Part shown: positions 6,514-16,025 of the stretch, piece by piece
How positions within the stretch are numbered: position 1 is the stretch's first letter
How the letters are laid out: each line of letters opens with the position of its first letter
Assembly: GCA_035293565.1 (NCBI GenBank)
Contig: DATGMP010000017.1
Coordinates: 1 to 41,308, forward strand
Source: DATGMP01 sp035293565
Lineage (GTDB): Bacteria > Pseudomonadota > Alphaproteobacteria > BOG-932 > Roseiterribacteraceae
Direction of reading: 5' to 3'
DNA: 41,308 nucleotides
Made by a program: the position numbers and the translations under genes
The notes under the pieces: generated by a model
What the model was told of the DNA's origin: nothing
Databases searched by the model: none
The model's input: only the letters and a program-made list of their open reading frames with translations

Positions 6514-9234
6514 ATGAGCACGAGCACCGCGACGCGCGCGGCCCCTGGCGCCGCCAGCCATCCGAAATGGGTCTACAGCTTCGGGGGCGGAAATAACGAA
6601 GGCCGCGCCGACATGCGCAATCTTCTTGGCGGCAAAGGCGCCAACCTCGCCGAAATGTCGAATCTCGGGCTGCCTGTCCCGCCCGGATTCACGATTACGA
6701 CCGAAGTCTGCACCGCCTTTTATGCCAATGACCGCCGCTATCCCGCCGAGCTCGAGGCGCAAGTCACGGCCGCGGTCGCGCGGCTCGAGACGGCAATCGG
6801 CGCGGGCTTCGGCAAAGTCGACAATCCGCTCCTGGTCTCTGTCCGCTCCGGCGCCCGCGTTTCGATGCCGGGCATGATGGATACGGTGCTCAATCTCGGA
6901 CTCAACGACGCGACCATCCAAGGCCTGATCCGTCGCTCGGGCGATGCCCGCTTTGCCTATGATTCCTACCGTCGCTTCATCCAGATGTACGGCAATGTCG
7001 TGCTGGGCATCGATCATCACGAATTCGAGGAGGTGCTCGAGACTTTCAAGCGCGACGCGGACCTTCATCTCGACACCGAATTAAAAGCCGAGGACTGGCA
7101 GGAGGTCATCCGCGGGTACAAGAAGGTGGTCGAGGACACCAAGGGCAGGCCGTTCCCGCAGGATGTCAGCGAACAGCTCTGGGGCGCTGTCGGCGCGGTA
7201 TTCGGCAGCTGGATGAATCCGCGCGCCATCACCTACCGCCGACTCCATTCGATTCCCGAGGGCTGGGGCACGGCTGTCACCGTCCAGGCCATGGTGTTCG
7301 GCAATATGGGTGAGGATTGCGCGACCGGCGTCGCCTTCACCCGCAATCCCTCCACAGGCGAGAACGCCTTCTATGGCGAATATCTAATCAACGCGCAGGG
7401 CGAGGATGTCGTCGCCGGCATCCGGACGCCGCAGCATCTGACTGTCGCGGGCAAGAAGGCCAACCAGTCGAGCCTGCCGGCCATGGAAGAGACAATGCCG
7501 GAAGTGTTCGGGCAGCTGATGCAGGTCCGCGATAAGCTAGAGACGCACTATCGCGACATGCAGGACATCGAGTTCACGGTCCAACAGGGCAAGCTCTATA
7601 TGCTGCAGACGCGCTCGGGAAAGCGCACGGCCGCAGCGGCGCTCCGGGTCGCGGTCGAGATGGCGAATGAGGGCTTGATCAATCACGAGGAGGCAATCAA
7701 GCGGGTCGAGCCTTTGGCCTTGGACCAGCTGCTCCACCCGACGATCGACCCCAAGGCGCATCGTGACGTGATCGCGAAGGGTCTGCCGGCCTCACCCGGC
7801 GCCGCGTCGGGCAAGATCGTGTTCCATGCCGACCAGGCCGAGGCAATGGCGCAAGGAGGGGAAAAAGTCATTCTCTGCCGCGTCGAGACGAGTCCTGAGG
7901 ACATCCACGGCATGCATGCCGCGCAAGGTATTCTGACCACCCGCGGCGGCATGACGAGCCACGCGGCCGTGGTTGCGCGCGGAATGGGCCGGCCCTGCGT
8001 CTCCGGAGCCGGCGACCTGCGGATCGATTATAAGGAAGGCACTCTCTCGGTCCGCGGCCGACAACTGAACGCCGGCGACATCATCACGATCGACGGCTCG
8101 ACGGGCGAGGTCATGGCCGGCGCCGTGCCGACCAAGCAACCCGAGCTGTCCGGCGATTTCGCAACGCTCATGAGTTGGGCCGACAAGGTGCGCCGTATGA
8201 AGGTTCGCGCCAACGCCGAGACGCCGCTCGACGCAGAAACCGCGCGCCGCTTCGGCGCCGAGGGCATCGGGCTTTGCCGCACCGAGCACATGTTCTTCGA
8301 CGCGCAGCGCATCCTCGCGGTCCGCGAGATGATCCTCGCCAATGACGAAGCCGGCCGCCGCGCTGCGCTCGCCAAGATCGAGCCGATGCAGCGCAAGGAT
8401 TTCGTCGAGCTGTTCAACATCATGGCCGGCCTGCCGGTCACGATCCGTCTGCTCGATCCGCCGCTGCACGAGTTCCTTCCGCATGGCGAGAAGGAGATCA
8501 ATGAAGTCGCCAGCGCCCTGGGCCGCGATCCCGCGCGAGTCCATCATCGCGTCGCGGAACTGGTCGAAGCCAACCCGATGCTCGGCCATCGCGGTTGCCG
8601 TCTCGGCATCTCCTATCCGGAGATCTACGAGATGCAGGCTCGCGCCATCTTCGAAGCGGCCGTCGAGGTGAAGGCTGAGACCGGCGAGACGGTGATCCCG
8701 GAAATCATGATCCCTTTGGTCGGCACCAAGCGCGAGATCGAGATCCTGAAGGCCGTGATCGACCGCGTGGCCGGCGACATCGGACAGCGCGAGGGCCGTC
8801 AGATCGCATACCAGGTCGGCACGATGATCGAGCTGCCGCGTGCGGCGCTCCGAGCGGGGACGATCGCAGAGTGCGCGGAATTCTTCAGCTTCGGCACCAA
8901 TGATCTCACCCAGACAGCCTTCGGCATGTCGCGCGACGATGCGGGCGCTTTTCTGCCCGCCTATCAGCGCGCAGGCATCCTGGAGCATGACCCGTTCGTG
9001 ACGCTCGACACGGCTGGCGTGGGCGAACTGATCCAGATCGCCGCCGAACGCGGCCGAGCGGCACGCTCCAATCTGAAGCTCGGCATCTGCGGCGAGCATG
9101 GCGGCGACCCCGCCTCGATCCGCTTCTGCGAGACTGTCGGCCTGGACTACGTGTCCTGCTCGCCCTATCGCGTGCCGATCGCCCGCTTGGCGGCCGCCCA
9201 GGCGGCGCTGGCGCAGCGGGATGCGGGGAAGTAG
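6514..9234 (+). CDS. ppdK: Pyruvate, phosphate dikinase
   Basis: A 906-residue enzyme interconverting pyruvate, ATP and phosphate with PEP, AMP and pyrophosphate. Domains in order: N-terminal ATP-grasp (VYSFGGGNNEGRADMRNLLGGKGANL is the usual beginning), central swivelling phospho-histidine domain with the catalytic His at about residue 483 in GGMTSHAAVVARGMG, and C-terminal PEP/pyruvate TIM barrel with GTNDLTQ and the Cys-containing GICGEHGG. Length is normal for bacterial PPDK. An 84-base gap separates it from glyS; the same neighbours are common in alphaproteobacteria. The stop lies 6 bases from the convergent amidohydrolase stop, with no room for a terminator between. Confidence 0.97.
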   Translation: MSTSTATRAAPGAASHPKWVYSFGGGNNEGRADMRNLLGGKGANLAEMSNLGLPVPPGFTITTEVCTAFYANDRRYPAELEAQVTAAVARLETAIGAGFGKVDNPLLVSVRSGARVSMPGMMDTVLNLGLNDATIQGLIRRSGDARFAYDSYRRFIQMYGNVVLGIDHHEFEEVLETFKRDADLHLDTELKAEDWQEVIRGYKKVVEDTKGRPFPQDVSEQLWGAVGAVFGSWMNPRAITYRRLHSIPEGWGTAVTVQAMVFGNMGEDCATGVAFTRNPSTGENAFYGEYLINAQGEDVVAGIRTPQHLTVAGKKANQSSLPAMEETMPEVFGQLMQVRDKLETHYRDMQDIEFTVQQGKLYMLQTRSGKRTAAAALRVAVEMANEGLINHEEAIKRVEPLALDQLLHPTIDPKAHRDVIAKGLPASPGAASGKIVFHADQAEAMAQGGEKVILCRVETSPEDIHGMHAAQGILTTRGGMTSHAAVVARGMGRPCVSGAGDLRIDYKEGTLSVRGRQLNAGDIITIDGSTGEVMAGAVPTKQPELSGDFATLMSWADKVRRMKVRANAETPLDAETARRFGAEGIGLCRTEHMFFDAQRILAVREMILANDEAGRRAALAKIEPMQRKDFVELFNIMAGLPVTIRLLDPPLHEFLPHGEKEINEVASALGRDPARVHHRVAELVEANPMLGHRGCRLGISYPEIYEMQARAIFEAAVEVKAETGETVIPEIMIPLVGTKREIEILKAVIDRVAGDIGQREGRQIAYQVGTMIELPRAALRAGTIAECAEFFSFGTNDLTQTAFGMSRDDAGAFLPAYQRAGILEHDPFVTLDTAGVGELIQIAAERGRAARSNLKLGICGEHGGDPASIRFCETVGLDYVSCSPYRVPIARLAAAQAALAQRDAGK

Positions 9235-9240
9235 GTCGCG

Positions 9241-10974
9241 TTAGGCGGCAGGCATCGCCTTCGCGCCTCGCACCAGCCGCCCCGGCAGCGCGCGGGTCGG
9301 TTCGCCGTCGCGGTAGGTCACCTGTCCGCTCACGATGGTCGCCACATAGCCCTTGGCCTTCTGGCTGACGCGGCGGCCGCCTTCCGGCAGGTCATAGGCG
9401 ACGCGTGGGCTCTCCATTGTGAGATTGGCGAAGTCGATCACGTTGAGGTCGGCCTTGTAGCCGATCGCAACACGGCCGCGGTCATGCAGGCCGACGGCGT
9501 CCGCGGTTTCGCTGGTGAGTCGTTTGATCACCCGCGGCACCGACAGGCGTTCGCCCTTCCGGTCGCGCGCCCAATGCGTGAGCATCGTGGTCGGATAGGA
9601 GGCGTCGCAAAGAAAGCCAAGGTGCGCGCCGCCGTCGCCCAGGCCGAGCACAGTGTTCTTCCGGCTCAGCATCGAAAGCGAAGCGTTCAGCGTGCCGTCG
9701 ACGAAATTCACGACCGGGCTCGCGAGCACCGCCCTGCCCTCCTGCTCCATCAGCAGATCATAGGCCATTTCGGCTGGCGTCACGCCGCGTGACCGGGCAA
9801 GGGCGTCGATCATCCGCTCCGGTCCCGGCTCATAGTTCGGCGGATTGCCCAGCGGGAACATGGCCTCGAAACCACGCACCCGCTCGGCGGCGGGTGGATC
9901 ATCGGGGCCGATAACCGGTTTTTCGGCGATGATTTTCGCTCTCACCGCCGGATCCTTGAGCGACTTCAGCCTCTGCTCCGGCGACAGGGCCGCCAGCGGC
10001 CGATAACTCGGGCAGAAGGAGAATGGGTTGAAGTTGAGCTCGAAGCCAAGAAGCATCCCGACCGGGCGGCCGAAGACCTGGGCGACGACCGGCAGCCCGT
10101 CCGCCGCGCAGCGATCGATCCAATCGAGCAGCTTGCCTGCCTTGTCCGGCGCGTGATGCCATTGGATGACCGGCACCGAGAGCGGTCGCCCCGAAGCCTC
10201 CACGACTCGCCGCCACATGGCGCATTCATGCTCGATATCGGCGAAGTCGGACGCGATTTCGATCACCCCCTGCCCGACCTTGCCCATGGCCCGCGCGATC
10301 GCGGTCAGCTCATCTTCCGAGGCCGTCAGAGTCGGCGTCGGGCGCCCGTCGCTCGCCCTGTGGTTGAGCGAGCGGGATGTCGAGAAGCCGAGAGCGCCCG
10401 CTTGCATCGCTTCGGCCGCGAGCGATCCCATCTGCCGCATATCGTCTTCGTTCGCCGGCTCGCGATCGATGCCGCGCTGGCCCATGGCGAACACGCGGAG
10501 CGCCGCATGCGGCAGCTGCGCGCCGAAATCGATGTCGTAGCGACGATCGGATAGGAATTCGAGATATTCGGGAAAGCTGGTCCAGGTCCAAGGCAGTCCG
10601 GCTGCGAGCACCGGCTCCGGCAAATCTTCAACCCCCTCCATCAGCTTGATCAGCCCCTGATGGTCCTCCGGCCGGCAGGGCGCGAAGCCGATGCCGCAAT
10701 TGCCCATCACGGCCGTGGTCACACCGTGTCCCGAGGACGGCTGGAGACGCTCCTCCCATGTCACCTGACCGTCATAATGGGTATGGATGTCGACGAAGCC
10801 CGGTGTAACGAGGAGCCCCTTGACGTCGATCTCCTCGGCGCCTCGTCCGGAATAGGACCGTTCGACGGCGTGAATTTTCCCGTGCGAGACGGCCACATCC
10901 GCCTCAAACGGTTCGCCGCCGCGTCCATCGACGATCGTGCCGCCGCGCAGGACGATATCCGCAATTTCCGCCAT
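9241..10974 (-). CDS. N-acyl-D-amino-acid deacylase-like amidohydrolase
   Basis: A 577-residue metal-dependent hydrolase of the amidohydrolase superfamily. It starts MAEIADIVLRGGTIVDGRGG; the metal motif VDIHTHYDG places His at about residues 64 and 66, a conserved Cys near 93 lies in MGNCGIGFAPC, and the late metal Asp is near 447 in LGLGDGGAH. These features match the D-aminoacylase family. Start chosen at ATG 10974 because a GGGAG ribosome binding site stands about 8 bases upstream; an in-frame ATG 22 codons earlier is less supported. It is divergent from another amidohydrolase (11061), with an 86-base gap. Substrate is unknown; many homologues act on N-acyl-D-amino acids or ring amides. 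Confidence 0.88.
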   Translation of the reverse strand: MAEIADIVLRGGTIVDGRGGEPFEADVAVSHGKIHAVERSYSGRGAEEIDVKGLLVTPGFVDIHTHYDGQVTWEERLQPSSGHGVTTAVMGNCGIGFAPCRPEDHQGLIKLMEGVEDLPEPVLAAGLPWTWTSFPEYLEFLSDRRYDIDFGAQLPHAALRVFAMGQRGIDREPANEDDMRQMGSLAAEAMQAGALGFSTSRSLNHRASDGRPTPTLTASEDELTAIARAMGKVGQGVIEIASDFADIEHECAMWRRVVEASGRPLSVPVIQWHHAPDKAGKLLDWIDRCAADGLPVVAQVFGRPVGMLLGFELNFNPFSFCPSYRPLAALSPEQRLKSLKDPAVRAKIIAEKPVIGPDDPPAAERVRGFEAMFPLGNPPNYEPGPERMIDALARSRGVTPAEMAYDLLMEQEGRAVLASPVVNFVDGTLNASLSMLSRKNTVLGLGDGGAHLGFLCDASYPTTMLTHWARDRKGERLSVPRVIKRLTSETADAVGLHDRGRVAIGYKADLNVIDFANLTMESPRVAYDLPEGGRRVSQKAKGYVATIVSGQVTYRDGEPTRALPGRLVRGAKAMPAA

Positions 10975-11060
10975 CGTTCTTTCTCCCGGCATGCCCTTGG
11001 CAGGCGTTTGCAGCAAGCTTACGCTTCGATCGGAAAACACGCTACCGGGAGGAAAACGCG

Positions 11061-12209
11061 ATGCCGCACGATCCGACGCTGCCGAGAATGATCTCCGCGG
11101 ATTCGCACGTGACGGAGCCGCCTGGCTGCTACATCGACCACATAGAGAAGGCCTATCGCGACCGGGCGCCTCGCGTCATACGCGAAGCCGATGGCGGTGA
11201 TTCCTTCGTCATCGACGGCCTGCCGGGAACAGTTCCGATGGGGATCATCGCGGCTGCCGGCAAGGATCCGCGCGAAATCAAGAAGGGTGAGACGCCTTTC
11301 GAGGCGCTGCACCGAGGCGGATGGGAGCCCAAGGCCCGCATCGCCGACCAGGAGCGCGACGGGATCTCCGGCGAGATCATCTACCCCTCGGTCGGCATGG
11401 TCCTCTGCAACCACCCCGATGCCGATTACAAGCAGGCCTGTATGTGGGCCTACAACCATTGGCTCGCCGAGGAGTTCGTCGCCGGTGCGCCCGACCGGCT
11501 CTATGGGATGGGCCAGACAGCGGTCCGATCAGTGGCCGAGGCCATCGAGGACTTCCGAAAGTTCAAAGAGATGGGATTCAAGGGTGTAATGATGCCCGGC
11601 AATCCCGCGACCGAGTTCGACTATGACGACCCGGCCTTCGATCCCCTCTGGCGTGCCGCCGTCGAGCTCGAACTGCCCATCTCGTTCCACATTCTAACAA
11701 CGAGCGCCGACGGACCGAATGCGATCGGAAGCTCCGGCGGCCGCTCGTTACGCGGGCCGGCCCAGAACCGCTCTCAGACACTCATCCGCTCGATCCAGGA
11801 CATAATCGGGATGTTCATCTGGGGGCGGGTCTTCGAGCGCCACCCGGAGCTGAAGCTGGTCTGCGTCGAGGCGGACGCAGGTTGGGCGCCGCATTACATG
11901 TACCGCATGGACCATGGCTATAAACGCCATCGCTTCTGGACGAAGGGCGGCGACATGAAGAGGCTGCCCAGCGAATTCTTCTCCGATCAGGTCTATCTGA
12001 CCTTCCAGGACGACTGGGTCGCCTTCAAGATGACCGACATGTGCAACCCGCGCCGGCTGATGTGGGCCAACGACTTCCCGCACAGCGATTCCACCTGGCC
12101 ATGGAGCCAGGAGTTGCTGCGCGAACAGACCACCCTGCTGAGCGAGGATGAGAAGGCGTGGATCCTCGGCGGCAACGCGGCCGAGCTCTATAAGCTGCCG
12201 GTGAACTAG
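11061..12209 (+). CDS. Amidohydrolase family protein (amidohydrolase-2 / ACMSD-like)
   Basis: A 382-residue TIM-barrel metal-dependent hydrolase or decarboxylase of the PF04909 type. The N-terminal motif reads ISADSHVTEPP, a variant of the D-x-H-x-H metal site in which the second His is replaced by Glu; this form is common in one branch of the family. Further markers are GVMMPGNPA, PISFHI with a metal-site His, FERHPELKLVCVEADAGW and WANDFPHSDSTWP near the end. A strong GGGAGG ribosome binding site precedes the ATG. Its stop overlaps the stop of the convergent glycosyltransferase. Substrate unknown. Confidence 0.88.
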   Translation: MPHDPTLPRMISADSHVTEPPGCYIDHIEKAYRDRAPRVIREADGGDSFVIDGLPGTVPMGIIAAAGKDPREIKKGETPFEALHRGGWEPKARIADQERDGISGEIIYPSVGMVLCNHPDADYKQACMWAYNHWLAEEFVAGAPDRLYGMGQTAVRSVAEAIEDFRKFKEMGFKGVMMPGNPATEFDYDDPAFDPLWRAAVELELPISFHILTTSADGPNAIGSSGGRSLRGPAQNRSQTLIRSIQDIIGMFIWGRVFERHPELKLVCVEADAGWAPHYMYRMDHGYKRHRFWTKGGDMKRLPSEFFSDQVYLTFQDDWVAFKMTDMCNPRRLMWANDFPHSDSTWPWSQELLREQTTLLSEDEKAWILGGNAAELYKLPVN

Positions 12210-13324
12210 CTCAAGAGGTCCAGCAGGCGCCGTTCCAATATCGCCGACTGGCGCTTTGCGTCGAAACGAGCGCGGACGTCGGCATAGGCCTCCCCGCGCA
12301 TGCGGCTTGCTGCCTCCGGGTCGGATTTGATCGCCAGGATCGCTTCGGCGAGGGCGGCGGGGTCGGCTTCGGGAACCAGAAGGCCGGTGACGCGATCGGC
12401 GATGATCTCGGGGATGCCGGCATGGCGCGTAGCCACCACCGGAATGCCGAGCGCCATGGCTTCCATGATTACGGTCGGCAGCCCTTCGGAGTCACCCCCT
12501 CGCGCGGCGCGGCTCGGCACCGCGAGCAAAAGGGCGCGGCGCATCGCTTTGCGGACGTCCGCTTCGCTCTTCCATCCGGCAAAGCTCGCCTTGATGCCGG
12601 CGGCGCTGGCTCGCCGCTCCAGATGGGCCTTCAGCGGCCCGTTGCCGACGACAAGTAGCTCGAGAGACGGATCACGTGGCTTGAGCGCCGCCATCGCATC
12701 AATCAGCGTATCGAGCCCTTTCTTCTCGACGATGCGGCCCACGAATAGGATCGTGCTGGTGGCTCCGATCGGCGGCAGCATGACCGATTCCGGTATCTCG
12801 ATGCCGAGATAGTGCACTTCGAGCTTCTCAGGCGGGAAGCCGCGGTTAACGAGCGTTTCGCGGACGAAACGCGACACGCACAGGAAAGTCCGTGCCTCGG
12901 CGATCAGCGCTTCGCGCCGGCGCTGAAATATCGTCGGCAGCAGCGGCCGGGTTTCGTAATGCTTGTCCTTCGTCGCATCTCCGCCATGGAAGGTGACGAC
13001 GAGCGGCAGCTTCGCATGCCGGGCAATCGGTAAAGCGAGCGCGCCGCCGAGCCCGAACTGCGCATGAATCAGGCGCGGCTTTCGCTCGGCGATCAGCCGG
13101 TCGAGCGCCGCCGGGATTCGCGCAAGCTGGCGAAACGCAAATCGTTGCGCTGAGCCCGCCAGTCCCGGCATCGCCAGAATCAGCGAATCTCGGGGCGCAA
13201 GCGGACCGTTTTTCGTCCCGACATAGACAGGAGCGAGATTCGAAAACGCCGAATACTGACGCTGGACAAAGCCTTCCGACCGCGCGCCGACGGTGTCGCG
13301 ATAGACGAGGATCGATTCCGGCAA
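12206..13324 (-). CDS. Glycosyltransferase family 4 protein
   Basis: A 372-residue GT-B fold glycosyltransferase. The N-terminal acceptor domain has HAQFGLGGALALPIAR and LVVTFHGGDAT; the C-terminal donor domain begins TILFVGRIVEKKGLDTL and carries the E-x7-E motif in SEGLPTVIMEAMALGIPVVAT, which binds the nucleotide-sugar. It probably transfers a hexose to a lipopolysaccharide or exopolysaccharide precursor on the cytoplasmic face. It starts 2 bases after the ygfZ stop on the same strand, and a separate glycosyltransferase cluster lies divergently at 14284-17244. The stop codon shares a CTAG with the convergent amidohydrolase. Confidence 0.9.
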   Translation of the reverse strand: MPESILVYRDTVGARSEGFVQRQYSAFSNLAPVYVGTKNGPLAPRDSLILAMPGLAGSAQRFAFRQLARIPAALDRLIAERKPRLIHAQFGLGGALALPIARHAKLPLVVTFHGGDATKDKHYETRPLLPTIFQRRREALIAEARTFLCVSRFVRETLVNRGFPPEKLEVHYLGIEIPESVMLPPIGATSTILFVGRIVEKKGLDTLIDAMAALKPRDPSLELLVVGNGPLKAHLERRASAAGIKASFAGWKSEADVRKAMRRALLLAVPSRAARGGDSEGLPTVIMEAMALGIPVVATRHAGIPEIIADRVTGLLVPEADPAALAEAILAIKSDPEAASRMRGEAYADVRARFDAKRQSAILERRLLDLLS

Positions 13325-13326
13325 GA

Positions 13327-14196
13327 TCAGGCTTCGGCGGCTTCGGCCAGAACTTCCGCCATGCGCGGCGGCGGAACGGGCTCGAAAGTCGCGGAAGCGG
13401 TTTTGATCACGCCGCCCTCGCGCACCCGGTCGAGCCGGAGCAGCGCCAGCCCGACATCGCCGGCACTCGACCTCATCTCGCCGACCTCTCGCCCGCTTTC
13501 GATCAAGGGCTCGCCGATTGCCGGCGACGCTCCGGAGATTCGGATCGGAACCAGCCTCTTCTTCACCAGCCCCCGGTAGCGGATTCGAGCCGTCAACTCC
13601 TGCCCCATATAGCAGCCTTTGTCCCAGGAGATGCCGTTCAGCAGGTCGATATTGCTCTCGAGCAGAGTCGCCTTGCCGGGCTCCATGTCCCTGCTGCCGT
13701 CGGGGATAGCAGCTCTGATCCGTCGCTTTTCGTAATCTTCCGGGCTTTCCGGGGAGAAGCCGAGGGCAACGAGGCTCGCGTCGGCAGTTTCGCGCGGGAG
13801 CAACGCCCTCCAGCCGACCTCCGAGGCCCTAGGGTCCGGATAGGCCAGTGACTCCGACGGCACGGCGCCGGTCGTCGCAAACACCGCATATTGATCAGAG
13901 ACATCCGCAAGCTCGATTTTCGAGCGCAGCTTGAATTTCCGAAGCCGGTCGAGGAGATCGGCGCGTCGCGGCCCTTCGCAGTCGATCAATATCGCCCCGT
14001 CCGCCGCGACAAGCAGGAAGTCGTGGAGAAACTTGCCCTGCGGCGTAAGCAGGCAGGCATACACCACGCGACCCGGAGCAACGCTAGAGACGTCATTCGA
14101 CACAAGCCCTTGCAGGAACGGAACCCGATCGTCGCCCGACAGGCGCAGCACGCCACGCTCTTCCAGCCGGATAAAGGTCCCCGAGGCCATGGACAT
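13327..14196 (-). CDS. ygfZ: Folate-binding protein YgfZ (CAF17-like, GcvT-related)
   Basis: A 289-residue member of the YgfZ/IbaG-associated GcvT-like family, which binds tetrahydrofolate and helps iron-sulfur cluster assembly or repair. The hallmark KGCYMGQELTARIRYRG (the KGCYxGQE motif with its key cysteine) is present, after an N-terminal FLQGLVSNDV segment. ATG 14196 is preferred over ATG 14190 because GGAG lies about 10 bases ahead of it. It is co-transcribed with the GT4 gene (2-base gap), and diverges from a glycosyltransferase gene at 14284. Confidence 0.9.
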   Translation of the reverse strand: MSMASGTFIRLEERGVLRLSGDDRVPFLQGLVSNDVSSVAPGRVVYACLLTPQGKFLHDFLLVAADGAILIDCEGPRRADLLDRLRKFKLRSKIELADVSDQYAVFATTGAVPSESLAYPDPRASEVGWRALLPRETADASLVALGFSPESPEDYEKRRIRAAIPDGSRDMEPGKATLLESNIDLLNGISWDKGCYMGQELTARIRYRGLVKKRLVPIRISGASPAIGEPLIESGREVGEMRSSAGDVGLALLRLDRVREGGVIKTASATFEPVPPPRMAEVLAEAAEA

Positions 14197-14223
14197 CGAT
14201 CACAAGCTCCATCGCGGCGCGGC

Positions 14224-14253
14224 TTGGCACGCCGCGCGCCGGGCGTTTATAAC
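14224..14253 (+). promoter_or_regulatory. Candidate promoter of the glycosyltransferase/pyrC operon
   Basis: TTGGCA at 14224-14229 and TATAAC at 14248-14253 are separated by 18 bases, in the gap between the divergent ygfZ and GT9 genes. The -10 box matches 5 of 6 consensus positions. If transcription starts near 14260, no longer N-terminus of the GT9 protein is possible, which supports the TTG start at 14284. Confidence 0.45.
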
Positions 14254-14283
14254 GCCCCAAAACGAATTTCGAAGCCCCACCCG

Positions 14284-15240
14284 TTGAACATCCTTTTCAT
14301 CACCGCCAACCGGTTGGGGGATGCCGTACTCACGACCGGCCTTTTGGGCGCGCTGATCGATCGTCATCCCGGCGCCAGGATCACCGTCGCCTGCGGGCCG
14401 GCGGCGGCGGCTCTTTTTTCCGCCATTCCTGAAGTGGCCCGCATCGTCGTGCTGGTCAAGCGCCCGCGCCATGGACATTGGCTCGATCTGTGGCTGGAGA
14501 CGGTCGGGACGGCCTGGGACCTCGTGCTGGACCTTCGCAATACGGTTGTGAGCCGCCTGATTCGTCGCCACAGGCTGCGAGTCTTTCGGGGTGTTGCCCC
14601 CGGCCAGCATATGGTCGAGGCGCTGTCGACTCTGCTCGATCTGAGGCCGCCCGCGATGCCCAGGCTGTGGCTGGACAGCGCCGCCCTGGAGCAGGTCGCG
14701 GCCGCCATCCCCCGTCAGACGCCGCTGCTTGCCCTGGCGCCGGGTGCCAAGTCGATCGGCAAGCGATGGCCTGCCCATCGCTACGCGATCGTCGCATCGC
14801 GACTGATCGGCCCTGGGGGAATCCTGGCGGGCGGTTCGGTCGTGCTTTTGGGCTCCCCCGAAGAACGGGAAGAGATCGGCCCCATCCTGGCGGCGCTGCC
14901 GGAAGAATGTGTCATCGATCTGGTCGGCCGCACCGACCTGCTTGTCGCCGCAGCCTGGCTCGCGCGGGCCGATCTCTATATCGGCAACGATTCGGGGCCC
15001 ACTCACCTGGCTGCGGCGGCAGGCACGCCGACGCTCGCGCTTTTCGGACCTGGACTGCCCGCGCGCTATCGCCCTTGGGGGCCATGGGCAGACTATCTGA
15101 TCGCGGAGGACGACCCCGCTCGCGTCGTTGATCTTTGCAAGATCGACGACTCTCTGGCGCTGGCGGAGATGGAGAAGCTTTCAGTCGAACAGGTCTCCGC
15201 CGCGGCCGAAGGTCTCTTCCGGCGGATTGCGAAGCGATGA
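14284..15240 (+). CDS. Glycosyltransferase family 9 (heptosyltransferase-like)
   Basis: A 318-residue GT9 protein: it begins NILFITANRLGDAVLTTGLL (typical N-terminal Rossmann segment with GD), has LALAPGAKSIGKRWP (donor domain) and LYIGNDSGPTHLAAAAGTP, the GNDSGxxH signature of heptosyltransferases. It probably adds a heptose or related sugar to the LPS core. The start is TTG at 14284; the frame is open further upstream but those codons overlap the promoter and lack family residues. It overlaps the next gene by 4 bases (ATGA). Confidence 0.9.
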   Translation: MNILFITANRLGDAVLTTGLLGALIDRHPGARITVACGPAAAALFSAIPEVARIVVLVKRPRHGHWLDLWLETVGTAWDLVLDLRNTVVSRLIRRHRLRVFRGVAPGQHMVEALSTLLDLRPPAMPRLWLDSAALEQVAAAIPRQTPLLALAPGAKSIGKRWPAHRYAIVASRLIGPGGILAGGSVVLLGSPEEREEIGPILAALPEECVIDLVGRTDLLVAAAWLARADLYIGNDSGPTHLAAAAGTPTLALFGPGLPARYRPWGPWADYLIAEDDPARVVDLCKIDDSLALAEMEKLSVEQVSAAAEGLFRRIAKR

Positions 15241-16025
15241 CGGACTCCACCGTGAAAGCCCGAGGATTGAGCGCCGTCCTCTGCATAAGGAACGAAGAGG
15301 CTCAGCTTGCCGATTGCCTTGCACGGCTGGGTTTCGCGTCGGAAATCGTGGTTGTGCTCGATCGTTCGACCGACGGCTCGCGCGAGATCGCCGAGCGCTT
15401 CGGCGCGCATGTCGTCGCGGGCTCATTCGAGCGCGAAGGACCACGGCGGCACGCCGGAATCGACGCGGCCAGCGGACCGTGGATTCTCGAAGTCGACGCG
15501 GATGAGCGCGTGCCGCCGGCCCTCGCCGATGAGATCGTGCGAACGGCCGCGAGTTCGACGTCGGCGCGTCACCTGATTCCGGTCGACAACTATATCGGCA
15601 AGCACCTTGTCCGCTATGGCTGGGGCGGCGCGTTCGGCAAAGGCGCTTATGCGGGCCTCTTCAGGAAAGGCACGAAACATTGGGGCGATCAGCGTGTCCA
15701 TCCGCGGGTCTCTTTCGACGGCGAAGCGGGCGACAGGCTCACGCAGCCTCTCGAGCATTATGTCGACCGCAGCATCTCGGATATGGTGGCGAGATTGAAC
15801 CGTTACACGAGCCTGAGGGCGCAGGATCTGCGCGACCACTGGCGCGAGACGGGAGCCGTCGACGAAACGCTCGGCCGCAACCTGCGGCGAATTGTAGGGC
15901 GATTTTACAAATGCTATTGGCGCCGCAGGGGATACCGTGAAGGAAAATGGGGTGTCCTGATCGCGATGATGGCTGCCCTGTACCCAATTCTCTCCTACCT
16001 CAAGGCCGTGCTCGAAGATGAATAG
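15237..16025 (+). CDS. Glycosyltransferase family 2 (LPS core type)
   Basis: A 262-residue GT-A enzyme. The N-terminus SAVLCIRNEEAQLADCLA and EIVVVLDRSTDGS are the usual UDP-sugar-binding strands; the catalytic DxD-like site is EVDADERVP. The pattern resembles WaaE/KdtX-like enzymes, which add a glucose or related sugar to the LPS inner core. A short hydrophobic helix near the C-terminus (LIAMMAALYPILSYL) may hold it to the membrane. Start ATG 15237 overlaps the GT9 stop by 4 bases, and its stop overlaps the O-antigen ligase start by 8 bases. Confidence 0.88.
   Translation: MTDSTVKARGLSAVLCIRNEEAQLADCLARLGFASEIVVVLDRSTDGSREIAERFGAHVVAGSFEREGPRRHAGIDAASGPWILEVDADERVPPALADEIVRTAASSTSARHLIPVDNYIGKHLVRYGWGGAFGKGAYAGLFRKGTKHWGDQRVHPRVSFDGEAGDRLTQPLEHYVDRSISDMVARLNRYTSLRAQDLRDHWRETGAVDETLGRNLRRIVGRFYKCYWRRRGYREGKWGVLIAMMAALYPILSYLKAVLEDE

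Noticed and set aside
7792..9099. A 435-codon open frame opposite ppdK
   Set aside because: Antisense shadow of PPDK; no family features.
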